A stretch of DNA of 18,232 nucleotides from the NCBI GenBank assembly GCA_946539635.1, contig CAMNHS010000013.1:1-18232 (forward strand), in the 5' to 3' direction. Both the position numbers and the translations under genes were made by a program. Below are positions 6,966-15,191 of the stretch, piece by piece. Numbering within the stretch: position 1 is the stretch's first letter; the number at the start of each line of letters is the position of its first letter. The notes below the pieces were generated by a model, which made no database searches, had not been told where the DNA came from, and saw only the letters and a list, made by a program, of their open reading frames with translations. This DNA is from an uncultured Prevotellaceae bacterium (GTDB lineage: Bacteria > Bacteroidota > Bacteroidia > Bacteroidales > Bacteroidaceae).

Positions 6966-9900
6966 TTACTTTATCTCCTGTCCAGAAGGACTGTACTTCT
7001 TTCCATATTTATGGATAACTATCTTACCATCCTCCAGATATTTACCCTCTTGAGCTTTCTCCTGAATATTGCCACTTGCCTCCTTTATACCAGTAACATT
7101 ATTCAGTTCCTTCCATAAAGGCAACTCGTCTTCGCTGATGATAATAAACATCTGCTTTGTAGCACTATCAGCATAATCGAAGGTGGCAATAGGGAATGTA
7201 CCATATTCCTTTCCAGTAGCAGGAGCAGCAATGCTCATAGCCTTGAAGTTTCCTAATGAAGGAGCCCATGTGAACCAATATCCATGAGTCTTAATCTCGC
7301 CTTTCGAGGTAGAATAAGTAACATCACGACGATCTGGCATCAATTGGAAATTATAGTCATCAGGCTTTGATGCAGGAGAAGTTCCAGTTGACATCGAAGA
7401 AGCTGTTGCACTACTTGACTGATTAGTAAGATAACGTTCATACTTCACATTCTTGAAGCGATAATATCCTTGCTTTGGAAGATATTCTATGTACCAAGCA
7501 GCAGAATCGCCTACCCATGTAGCATCAGCAGAAAGCACATCCTTCCATCCAAGAGAATAGAAGATAGAGTTTTTGTACATACACATTAAGCTGGTACCTA
7601 AACCGCCTTCTACATCCTTACACATAATATAATACTTCTTGTTTTCATCGAAGTTGAAGGTATATCCAGCTATGCCATTATGTTGTGTAGTATTATAGCT
7701 TGAAGACGTTGGGTCAAGACCATCAATAAACATTCCATAAAGCAAAGCTGAACCACCTGCATACTGAAGTTCGCTATGCCTATCCTTATCTGCACCATTG
7801 ATAAGCCAGTCATAAGTAGCATTTTGTCCCCAAGCATGGGTTCCATCACCTACCCAAACCTTGTTACCATCAGCATAATCTACCTTTGTATATTCATTCT
7901 CAAGGAAGTGGTATATCTTGTTGGCTTCTCTTCCATACCAATACCAAGAGTGTACATTTTTATCCCAATAACGCTCCTGAGTACCCACTCCTACTCCGTG
8001 TCCTGTTTCATGCAGAACTGTTCCTATTGCCTGATTGGCCACATTTTGGGAAATACGCATCCAGCCTCCATAACTACAGTCAGCAGTACCACCACCTGAG
8101 CCTGCTCCTGGTACATAGTGTCCACTAAGATGGAAGCCCATAATTCCTGTCCATTCGTTGAAATAGTCAATTGTCTGCTTTATAGCTGTACGACATCTGT
8201 CATTTGTTGCAGCATCAGGACCTGCTTCGTCCCAAGACCAAGTACAATTACCAGCAGGATGGGTAACAACCTTAACTTCATCACCATAAGCCACCTGGTA
8301 TGTATTATTCATAATGTACGGGCGCATGTAATATACTGTGGCAGGAGTAAGCCCCTCTGCCACAAGGATGTAACCATTAAGGCTCCAAGTCTTTGTAGAA
8401 CGATTATCTGTAACAACAGGATTACGATTTGTACTCCAGCAGACACCTCTTTCAAGAATATTGCTGCCAACAAAAGTAGCTCTCAGCATAGCCTTAGTAG
8501 CACCTCCAACGAAATCAGGATTAGTATATGTTACCGCAGGAGCCACACCTGTTCCTTCTGTAGCATTCGCAATATTGAATGCCAGTTCTGCATTATCCAG
8601 TTTCACAATTTCTGCAGCAAGTTCTGCAGAAGAAGCCTGATCATTCTGGCTTAAAAGTATAGCCTCATCAATAACAGCTTTAAATTCTACTGCTCCATTC
8701 TTGCTTTCATCATAAGTCTGTTGAGACTTTGCTATCTTATCAGACAGAGCTTGATAATCTGCTATACTGGCTTCTGCAACTTCAATCGCATTTTGCAGCA
8801 GAATGGTAACATTTGCATCATATGGTTTTGTCTTTGAGGTTATTTCCTTTGCAGAACTGATAGCATTATTCAGGCCATTCTTGGCAGAAGCACTCATCAT
8901 GCTTGATAGCAGACCTTCTGCATTTGTCACAATACGAGAAAGTTCCTCTATAAGAGCACTATCATCAACATATCCTATCTGATAGATACGGAAGTTATCA
9001 AAAGCTAACCAGTTTCCTGTGGCACCTTCAGCTCTAACACCAATATTTGCTGTACCAGTAATAACAGTAAAGTCAACACTATAGTCATCTGGAGTGTATA
9101 TTGGAGTCTGCTTATCACCTGCAAAAACAAACATACCTGTATTTTGTGTTGACAGAGAGGCCTGACTTAAGTTCTGAGCTCCAACTGTAAGGCGATATAT
9201 ACCATTCGGAAGACTTACCTGTTGTGAAACAGAAGCATCACCAGCTGCGCCTGGCTTCTCAACCCATTTTTCTACATAAATCTTTCCTTTCTTCTTTGAG
9301 AATTCTGAATTACCCTGAGTCTGTATATTGCTAACTGTCCAGCCATTGGTATTATCCTCGAAGCTGGGGTTTGTAATATAGAATACCTCATAAGGATTCT
9401 CTGGCGAGATATTTTCCTCACGATATTTTGCTATTGCCTTTGCAAGAATATCCTTTTGACCAAATACCTCATCCGGAGTAGCTGACGCATTATCATAAAC
9501 CTGCTGAGCCACATCAATAGCAAGTTTCAGAACAGAAGCATTGTTACCACTACCATCACCATAGTATTGATTTGCAGAAGAAATAACATCTAGCAACTGA
9601 GCTTTCAATTCTGCAATTAGATCAATATCTGTGGATGTAAGCTTTAGGTAATCAATGACAAGGTTTGCACTATTAGCAGAACCACCATCTCCTGCTCTAT
9701 ATCCAATACGAATATTTCCTGTCGTTTTAGCATCGAGAGTAAACGATATCTTATCTACTGTCCAAACTTTGCTTGGATAACTGGAAACAGAAGAACTTAT
9801 TGTTGTTCCAGAATTAGGAATCCAAGCAAGCATTGACTTACCAGCTGTTGCAGTAAAGCCGTTGTAGGTTGGGACTGTAAGGGTATAACTTCCTGCAGGC

Positions 9901-10247
9901 AATGTTACTGTCTGGGTATAATAAAAGTCCTGTGTCCAACCTGTAGAGAGAGCCAAACCTCCACCTGCTTCACCATCATAGCCAACAGAAGGAACTGTTC
10001 CTCCATTAAACTGTCCAGCAAAGCCAAATTCGTAGATACCAGTAATAGTGTAATCAATGGTAAAACCTTGAGTCCAACCAGGGATTTCAAGGATTTCCTG
10101 TGCCACAGACGTTGTTTGACCAGCCTTATAATCATAACTGCTGTCAAAGGCATAATTCGTCAAAAAATACTTTGTTACATCTGTCTGCGCAACTGTCCAC
10201 GTCAACATTGATGCAAACGCGAACATAGTTAGTAGTAATCTTTTCAT
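6966..10247 (-). CDS. Secreted modular HExxH zinc-protease-like protein
   Basis: This protein has 1093 residues with a signal peptide at 1-20 (ending TVAQ). Residues 23-205 form an N-terminal beta-sandwich, and 208-285 a helical FIVAR-like linker. A second binding-type module at 287-423 opens with ITNPSFEDN, GW, and resembles those of the protein at 1-3436. More helical repeats follow at 430-562. Residues 566-662 are an FN3/Ig-like domain with the Bacteroidota motif GVCWST and LTPATVYY. The protease-like domain (about 665-845) carries HETGH at 746-750, so H746 and H750 bind metal and E747 is catalytic by analogy. The metzincin-type third ligand position (HExxHxxGxxH) is T756, so another residue such as H766, H780, H804 or H824 may serve. 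Residues about 862-1040 look beta-trefoil/ricin-like, and 1051-1093 is a tail shared with the GH43 enzyme. The substrate is unknown. The gene lies 43 bp behind lepB, and I found no TAnnTTTG promoter in the gap. Confidence 0.9.
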   Translation of the reverse strand: MKRLLLTMFAFASMLTWTVAQTDVTKYFLTNYAFDSSYDYKAGQTTSVAQEILEIPGWTQGFTIDYTITGIYEFGFAGQFNGGTVPSVGYDGEAGGGLALSTGWTQDFYYTQTVTLPAGSYTLTVPTYNGFTATAGKSMLAWIPNSGTTISSSVSSYPSKVWTVDKISFTLDAKTTGNIRIGYRAGDGGSANSANLVIDYLKLTSTDIDLIAELKAQLLDVISSANQYYGDGSGNNASVLKLAIDVAQQVYDNASATPDEVFGQKDILAKAIAKYREENISPENPYEVFYITNPSFEDNTNGWTVSNIQTQGNSEFSKKKGKIYVEKWVEKPGAAGDASVSQQVSLPNGIYRLTVGAQNLSQASLSTQNTGMFVFAGDKQTPIYTPDDYSVDFTVITGTANIGVRAEGATGNWLAFDNFRIYQIGYVDDSALIEELSRIVTNAEGLLSSMMSASAKNGLNNAISSAKEITSKTKPYDANVTILLQNAIEVAEASIADYQALSDKIAKSQQTYDESKNGAVEFKAVIDEAILLSQNDQASSAELAAEIVKLDNAELAFNIANATEGTGVAPAVTYTNPDFVGGATKAMLRATFVGSNILERGVCWSTNRNPVVTDNRSTKTWSLNGYILVAEGLTPATVYYMRPYIMNNTYQVAYGDEVKVVTHPAGNCTWSWDEAGPDAATNDRCRTAIKQTIDYFNEWTGIMGFHLSGHYVPGAGSGGGTADCSYGGWMRISQNVANQAIGTVLHETGHGVGVGTQERYWDKNVHSWYWYGREANKIYHFLENEYTKVDYADGNKVWVGDGTHAWGQNATYDWLINGADKDRHSELQYAGGSALLYGMFIDGLDPTSSSYNTTQHNGIAGYTFNFDENKKYYIMCKDVEGGLGTSLMCMYKNSIFYSLGWKDVLSADATWVGDSAAWYIEYLPKQGYYRFKNVKYERYLTNQSSSATASSMSTGTSPASKPDDYNFQLMPDRRDVTYSTSKGEIKTHGYWFTWAPSLGNFKAMSIAAPATGKEYGTFPIATFDYADSATKQMFIIISEDELPLWKELNNVTGIKEASGNIQEKAQEGKYLEDGKIVIHKYGKKYSPSGQEIK

Positions 10248-10290
10248 AACGATTCGCTTTTGTTTAACAGATAATTAGGTTATTATATTC

Positions 10291-11733
10291 TTATTTTATG
10301 TTATCAACGAAGTGGAATAGGCGATTCCATCGAATTCCTTCAAAACCTGTTCTATCAGGGTCGCTGGACCACCAAATAAGGATTGGCTTACCTACTATAT
10401 GGTCTTCAGGAACGAAACCCCAATAACGAGAGTCAGCAGAATTATGACGATTATCGCCCTGCATCCAGTAGTAGTCCATCTTGAAAGTATATTCTTTCGC
10501 CTCACTGCCATTGATGAGAATCTTTCCATCCTCAGTTACCTGAAGATCATTGCCTTCATAAACACGAATAGGACGCTCATAGATAGGGAGGTTCTCAAGT
10601 GTCAACTTAACAGATTTACCCTTCTGAGGTATCCAAACAGGTCCGTAATTATCACGAGTCCATCCATATCGTGCATTAAGAGGATATATGTCACCAACAA
10701 TTCTATCATTATTGATACGTATTGATGCTACAATATCTTTTCGAGCCTTAAGCTTTTTGTATGCCATTTGTGTCAAAGGCATACACCCCTGTTGATTAAG
10801 TTGCACCAAGTCTTCCTGAGAAATACCAAGTTCCTTTATAAGGTCCTCTGGTATCATCTCCTTCAACTTAATATAATATGTATATTGTACATTATCTGGC
10901 TCCTTATTAGGTTTTCCATCCAAATATACAATACGATTCTTTATCTGAAGAGTTTGTCCTGGAAGTCCTACACATCGTTTTACATAGTTCTCACGACGGT
11001 CTGCTGGACGGGCTATAAGTTTACCATATTCATTCGGATTATTCAGAATATATTGTCTTCCTGCAGCATACGCCATATGATAGTACTGACGTAAAAGCAT
11101 TGGTGACAGAGAATCTAAGTTAGCCTCTACCCCACTCTCGTGAAGAATCTGCTGACCGTAGGCATAAACCATCTGGTAGTAATCATTCGGCTGCCAACGT
11201 GGTTCTGAAACAACGGTATCTCCTGCTGGATAATTAAATACTACAATATCATTAAGTTGTACCTTTCCAAAGCCAGGAGCACGACGATAGTCCCATTGAG
11301 GCCACTCTATATAACTTTTTATCTCACCGACAGGCAATGTATGTTGTGTCAAAGGCATTGTCAACGGAGTCTGTGGAATACGAGGACCATAGCTAACCTT
11401 TGATACAAACAGATAGTCTCCTGTCAACAACGACTTCTCAAGAGAACTGGAAGGGATGACATAGTTCTGGAAGAAAAACAGGTTGATGAAATATACAGCT
11501 ACAAGAGCAAAGACGATAGCATCCACCCATGACATTATCATTCGCATAGGGTTATCAAGGTCTTTCCACCAATCCCATCTTATTTTCTTACTTATATACG
11601 CATCATATATAAATGGTATAACGATGAGTCCCAAAAGACTCTTCAGCCACCACAGAAACAAAAGATAAAGCACAAGGACTACTACGAATTTCGTCCATTG
11701 CAGCTTCATATTTACTTTAGTCTTTACTTTCAT
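10291..11733 (-). CDS. lepB: Signal peptidase I
   Basis: Type I signal peptidase cleaves signal peptides from exported proteins at the outer face of the inner membrane. The protein has 480 residues, with membrane segments at about 15-40 and 69-88. The catalytic Ser is S97 in IPSSSLEKSL and the general-base Lys is K252 in YVKRCVGLPGQ. The conserved box GDNRHNSADSRYWGFVP lies at 426-442. It is longer than the roughly 324-residue E. coli enzyme because of insertions between the Ser and Lys boxes (about 120-245) and after the Lys box (about 285-400). I believe this is usual in Bacteroidales, but could not check. M1 and M9 (ATG at 11709) are both possible starts; M1 lies 3 bp from the dapB stop and is preferred for tight coupling. 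It may process the signal peptides of the neighbouring secreted proteins, as for all Sec substrates. Confidence 0.95.
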   Translation of the reverse strand: MKVKTKVNMKLQWTKFVVVLVLYLLFLWWLKSLLGLIVIPFIYDAYISKKIRWDWWKDLDNPMRMIMSWVDAIVFALVAVYFINLFFFQNYVIPSSSLEKSLLTGDYLFVSKVSYGPRIPQTPLTMPLTQHTLPVGEIKSYIEWPQWDYRRAPGFGKVQLNDIVVFNYPAGDTVVSEPRWQPNDYYQMVYAYGQQILHESGVEANLDSLSPMLLRQYYHMAYAAGRQYILNNPNEYGKLIARPADRRENYVKRCVGLPGQTLQIKNRIVYLDGKPNKEPDNVQYTYYIKLKEMIPEDLIKELGISQEDLVQLNQQGCMPLTQMAYKKLKARKDIVASIRINNDRIVGDIYPLNARYGWTRDNYGPVWIPQKGKSVKLTLENLPIYERPIRVYEGNDLQVTEDGKILINGSEAKEYTFKMDYYWMQGDNRHNSADSRYWGFVPEDHIVGKPILIWWSSDPDRTGFEGIRWNRLFHFVDNIK

Positions 11734-11736
11734 TGA

Positions 11737-12453
11737 TTAGAATTTGAACATATCATCAATAGTAAGCAGTCCTGTGTGTTCTGCAGTATATTCCGCAGCA
11801 AGAACAGCTCCGAGAGCAAAACCTTGGCGAGAATGTGCATCATGTGTTATGGTGATGACATCAGCAGGTGAGTCATAGCTGATGCTATGTATTCCAGGAA
11901 CCTCTCCACGTCGTATATCATCAATGCGGAGGACATCCTGCGATGTCTCATGTAGAGCCCACCTCTTCTTGCGATCAAGGCGCTCTACAATTTGTTCCGC
12001 AAGAGTTATAGCAGTACCAGAGGGGGCATCCAACTTATGAACATGGTGTGTCTCAACCATATTAACATCATACTGAGGGAAACCATTCATTATTTTTGCC
12101 AAATACTTGTTTACAGCAGAGAAAATGGCTACTCCAACACTGAAATTACTTGCCCAGAACAATGTCTTTCCGCCCTCAGAACATGCCTTTCGAACATCAT
12201 CACCATGATCCTTAAGCCATGCTGTTGTTCCACTTACTACCTTTACCCCTGCAGCCCAAGCTTTCAGGTAATTGCCATAAGCAACAGCAGGATTTGTGAA
12301 TTCTATTGCTACATCAGCGGAAGCGAAAGCAGGACTTTCAAAATCCTGTTGGTTGTCAATATCTATAATACTAACTATCTCATGGCCTCGAGAAAGAACT
12401 ATCTGCTCTATCATCTTGCCCATCTTACCATACCCTATTAATGCTATTTTCAT
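11737..12453 (-). CDS. dapB: 4-hydroxy-tetrahydrodipicolinate reductase
   Basis: DapB makes tetrahydrodipicolinate with NAD(P)H in the cytoplasm, the second committed step of the diaminopimelate/lysine pathway that feeds peptidoglycan. The 238-residue length is somewhat shorter than the E. coli enzyme (about 273). The Rossmann motif GYGKMGKM is at 7-14. The signature ETHHVHKLDAPSGTA at 134-148 supplies H136 and K140, equivalent to the catalytic His and Lys of E. coli DapB. The C-terminal GFALGAVLAAEY is also typical of the family. The gene begins 12 bp after rnc and ends 3 bp before lepB, so it is almost certainly in the same transcript. Confidence 0.96.
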   Translation of the reverse strand: MKIALIGYGKMGKMIEQIVLSRGHEIVSIIDIDNQQDFESPAFASADVAIEFTNPAVAYGNYLKAWAAGVKVVSGTTAWLKDHGDDVRKACSEGGKTLFWASNFSVGVAIFSAVNKYLAKIMNGFPQYDVNMVETHHVHKLDAPSGTAITLAEQIVERLDRKKRWALHETSQDVLRIDDIRRGEVPGIHSISYDSPADVITITHDAHSRQGFALGAVLAAEYTAEHTGLLTIDDMFKF

Positions 12454-12465
12454 ATTTGACTTAAA

Positions 12466-13440
12466 TTATATTGCTTCTTTTTCAGAATATGCAGCCGCCT
12501 CAGCTGCTGCTATTATTTCTTCACGACTTAATTCTCGCGCTGACAAATCATCAAGAGACAATTCGTCTATTGCTTGCTCTGTGGCAGTTACATTAAAAGA
12601 TGATTCCGACTCTATTGCTGCTTCTTTATGCGCTTCTCCTTCTTGTTGTTCAGACTGCACGATGATAATCTTATCAACAAAAGCCTTGTCTGCTCTCAAC
12701 TTGTTTATTGTCTTTTCACTTGCCACCTGCTGAGCCTCCTTCTTGGAATATCCCTCACCATCGAGGCAGACAACACCATTGAGCACTACAGCGTAAACAA
12801 ATATTGGCGATCCATTCTCGTCCTGAGACTGAGAAACCATTCTATACTCTAACTGCACCTTATTCTTCTGAGACCATTCAAGTAACTTAGACTTGAAGTT
12901 CATCTCTTTATAAGCAATCTTGTCGGCATTAAGATATTCTCCCATAACACGTTTGTTCCAAAATGTCATGCAAGCATCATATCCACGATCAAGGTAAAGA
13001 GCTCCAACAAGAGCCTCAAAGGCATTTCCTCCAATATAGCTGTTATGTTGTATGGAACGTCCACTTGCCATAATGAGTCTTGTGATTCCCATCTGCTGTG
13101 CCAAGCGTCCAAGGGTTTCGCGCTGTACCAGTTTTGATCGTGTATTGGTAAGAAAACCTTCAGGCTTTCCCGTATAACGTCTATATACAAGGTCTCCGAC
13201 TACTGCATCAAGTATTGCATCACCTAAGAATTCCAACCGCTCATTGCTAACACGCTTTCCAAGACGCTTTGTCTTAGGGTTGATATCACGATGGCCCAGA
13301 CTCTTGTGCATTAAGGCTACCTTATAATATTGTATCTTTCTTGGCCAAACACCAAGTATGTTATATAAAGCAGCATAAAGTTCCTTTTCCTTGCGAGGCA
13401 AAAAAAGGAACTTTATGCTATTGATTATTTTAGCCAGCAT
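12466..13440 (-). CDS. rnc: Ribonuclease III
   Basis: RNase III cuts double-stranded RNA during rRNA and mRNA processing. The 324-residue protein has an N-terminal endonuclease domain with the signature NERLEFLGDAIL at 66-77 (E67, E70 and D74 match the acidic active-site residues of E. coli E38, E41 and D45). A double-stranded-RNA-binding domain follows at about 180-250 (GYSKKEAQQVASE). In NAFEALVGALYLD, E142 matches E. coli E117, but the position of D114 is N139. An acidic, Ala/Glu-rich extension of about 65 residues follows the binding domain. The ATG overlaps the end of fabF by 11 bp, implying translational coupling. Confidence 0.95.
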   Translation of the reverse strand: MLAKIINSIKFLFLPRKEKELYAALYNILGVWPRKIQYYKVALMHKSLGHRDINPKTKRLGKRVSNERLEFLGDAILDAVVGDLVYRRYTGKPEGFLTNTRSKLVQRETLGRLAQQMGITRLIMASGRSIQHNSYIGGNAFEALVGALYLDRGYDACMTFWNKRVMGEYLNADKIAYKEMNFKSKLLEWSQKNKVQLEYRMVSQSQDENGSPIFVYAVVLNGVVCLDGEGYSKKEAQQVASEKTINKLRADKAFVDKIIIVQSEQQEGEAHKEAAIESESSFNVTATEQAIDELSLDDLSARELSREEIIAAAEAAAYSEKEAI

Positions 13441-14689
13441 ACTTCTTGAATATCACACAGGCATTATGTCCTCCAAAACCAAAGGTATTGCTGAGGGCTG
13501 CACGTACAGTACGCTTCTGTGCCTTATTGAATGTGAAGTTCATCTTATAGTCTATTTCTGGATCCTCATCACCATCCTCATGATTTATCGTAGGAGGTAC
13601 GATATCCTCTTGAACCGCCTTAACGCATGCCATTGCCTCTATAGCACCAGCTGCACCAAGCAAGTGTCCTGTCATAGATTTTGTTGATGAAATATTCAGT
13701 TTATAAGCCCATTCACCAAAGAGATCCTTGATAGCTTTTGCTTCAGAAATATCACCTACAGGTGTAGATGTACCATGAACATTGATATAATCAATATCTT
13801 CTGGTTTCATTTCAGCATCCTTTAAAGCCTCTGACATTACCAACTTTGCGCCCAGTCCCTCTGGATGAGATGCTGTGATATGGTATGCATCAGCACTCAA
13901 CCCTGCACCAACCATCTCACAATATATCTTTGCACCACGAGCCTTGGCATGCTCTAATTCCTCAAGGATAAGACAAGAAGCACCTTCACCCATCACGAAA
14001 CCATCACGGCTTGCAGAGAATGGACGGCTAGCCTTCTGTGGCTCATCATTTCTTGTAGAAACAGCATGCATAGAACAGAAACCACCAAGTCCAGGATCAG
14101 TAATCACTGCCTCAGCACCACCACTCACAATAACATTTGCCTTGCCAAGACGAATGAGATTGAAAGCATCAGCCAATGCATTTGATGAAGAAGCACAGGC
14201 ACTAGTAGTAGCATAGTTAGGTCCATGGAAGCCATATTTTATAGAAATCTGGCCAGGAGCAATGTCACCAATCATCTTAGGGATAAAGAAAGGTCCGAAC
14301 TTTGGTGTATCCCTATGTTCTGTATAATATTCCAACTCTTCCTGCATGGTACGCAGTCCACCAATACCTACACCGAAGATAACTCCTATTCTGTCTTTGT
14401 CAACAGTATCAAGGTTCATGGCAGAATCTTCTATAGCCATTGCAGCAGAAGCCATCGCAAACTGGCAAAACTTGTCCATTTTACGCACTTCTTTTCGGTC
14501 AATCCATACGGAAGGGTCAAAGTCTTTTACCTCACAGGCAAATGTAGTCTTATAACGTGAAGCATCAAACTGCTTGATAGTGTCAGCACCACTAACACCC
14601 GCAAGCATGTTTTTCCATGTTTCTTCTGCCGTAAGACCAAGGGGGGTAACGGCACCAAGACCTGTTACAACAACTCTTTTTAATTCCAT
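13430..14689 (-). CDS. fabF: Beta-ketoacyl-ACP synthase II
   Basis: FabF condenses malonyl-ACP with acyl-ACP in type II fatty-acid elongation. At 419 residues it is a full-length thiolase-fold enzyme. The active-site Cys is C165 in TTSACASSSNAL, with the histidine pair H305 (VHGTSTPVGD) and H342 (MTGHLLGAAGA) and the conserved K337. The Gly-rich end NTFGFGGHNA lies at 401-410. It sits directly downstream of acpP, its substrate carrier, separated by a terminator-like hairpin. No promoter of the TAnnTTTG kind lies in the 88-bp gap, so fabF probably depends on read-through from the acpP promoter. Its stop codon region overlaps the start of rnc. Confidence 0.97.
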   Translation of the reverse strand: MELKRVVVTGLGAVTPLGLTAEETWKNMLAGVSGADTIKQFDASRYKTTFACEVKDFDPSVWIDRKEVRKMDKFCQFAMASAAMAIEDSAMNLDTVDKDRIGVIFGVGIGGLRTMQEELEYYTEHRDTPKFGPFFIPKMIGDIAPGQISIKYGFHGPNYATTSACASSSNALADAFNLIRLGKANVIVSGGAEAVITDPGLGGFCSMHAVSTRNDEPQKASRPFSASRDGFVMGEGASCLILEELEHAKARGAKIYCEMVGAGLSADAYHITASHPEGLGAKLVMSEALKDAEMKPEDIDYINVHGTSTPVGDISEAKAIKDLFGEWAYKLNISSTKSMTGHLLGAAGAIEAMACVKAVQEDIVPPTINHEDGDEDPEIDYKMNFTFNKAQKRTVRAALSNTFGFGGHNACVIFKKYAG

Positions 14690-14713
14690 ACTTTATCTTT
14701 TAAAATAAAATAA

Positions 14714-14747
14714 GGTGATGGTTGGAGTACTCTCTCCTACCATCACC
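14714..14747 (-). terminator. Hairpin between acpP and fabF, probable partial terminator
   Basis: GGTGATGGTTGGAG (14714-14727) pairs with CTCCTACCATCACC (14734-14747) with a single mismatch and a 6-base loop. In the minus-strand direction the stem is followed at once by TTATTTTATTTTA, an intrinsic-terminator layout. Because fabF has no visible promoter of its own, this looks like a leaky terminator that sets a high acpP to fabF ratio, or an RNA-stabilising stem at the acpP 3' end. Confidence 0.78.
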
Positions 14748-14777
14748 CGTGTATAATTTTGCTGAGCAAATAGGTTT

Positions 14778-15014
14778 TTACTTGCCAGCGTTCTCGATGT
14801 AAGCAATAGCGTCGCCTACAGTCTGGATCTTTTCAGCGTCAGAATCAGGAATTGTTACACCAAATTCTTTCTCAAGCTCCATAATGAGTTCTACAGTGTC
14901 AAGAGAGTCAGCACCCAAGTCATTTGTAAAACTTGCTTCTGGCTTTACCTCAGCTGCGTCAACACCAAGTTTGTCAACGATAATGCTTACTACTTTAGAT
15001 TCAATTTCAGACAT
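14778..15014 (-). CDS. acpP: Acyl carrier protein
   Basis: This 78-residue acidic protein carries growing acyl chains on a 4'-phosphopantetheine arm. The attachment serine is S37 in [10 protein letters not shown]. Length, the four-helix acidic composition and this motif are typical of the family. It is the first gene of the block acpP-fabF-rnc-dapB-lepB, and a clear promoter lies about 90 bp upstream. The hairpin after its stop would allow more acpP message than downstream message, as expected for an abundant carrier protein. Confidence 0.97.
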   Translation of the reverse strand: MSEIESKVVSIIVDKLGVDAAEVKPEASFTNDLGADSLDTVELIMELEKEFGVTIPDSDAEKIQTVGDAIAYIENAGK

Positions 15015-15102
15015 AATTTTTAATTTTAAGTTTATAAATGGATTGTCTAATCTTATGATTCTCTTCTTTTTAAAAAAGAGACATTTTTTATTTATTCGGG
15101 TG

Positions 15103-15134
15103 CAAAGGTACTTTTTTTCTACGACATATACAAA
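15103..15134 (-). promoter_or_regulatory. Strong promoter for the acpP operon
   Basis: On the minus strand, TTTG at 15134-15131 is followed by exactly 20 bases and TACCTTTG at 15110-15103, a full match to the Bacteroidota -33/-7 consensus. Transcription should begin near 15097, giving a leader of about 80 bases. The leader contains a small A/T-rich inverted repeat at about 15061-15082. Confidence 0.82.
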
Positions 15135-15161
15135 TATTTTTGAGAAAATTTCATCCTACTC

Positions 15162-15186
15162 TGCACAAACCCCCATACTTTGTGCA
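15162..15186 (-). other. Hairpin just past the S41 protease stop codon
   Basis: TGCACAAA (15162-15169) and TTTGTGCA (15179-15186) form a perfect 8-bp stem around a 9-base loop, beginning 6 bases past the protease stop. On the minus strand it is followed by GAGTAGGATG rather than a T run, so it is not a classical intrinsic terminator. It could be a factor-assisted terminator or a 3'-end stabiliser. Confidence 0.5.
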
Positions 15187-15191
15187 CAAAA

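Noticed and set aside
1..10247. A complete polysaccharide utilisation locus
   Set aside because: There is no SusC/SusD pair and no hybrid two-component or ECF regulator gene; only one clear glycan-degrading enzyme is present.
12296..12733. Plus-strand frame of 145 codons spanning the dapB/rnc junction
   Set aside because: It is antisense to two well-identified genes, and its Ser/Ala/Ile-rich translation reflects the opposite strand of their codons.
15162..15186. Intrinsic terminator of the S41 protease gene
   Set aside because: The stem is good but the following sequence is not T-rich, so it was listed only as a hairpin.
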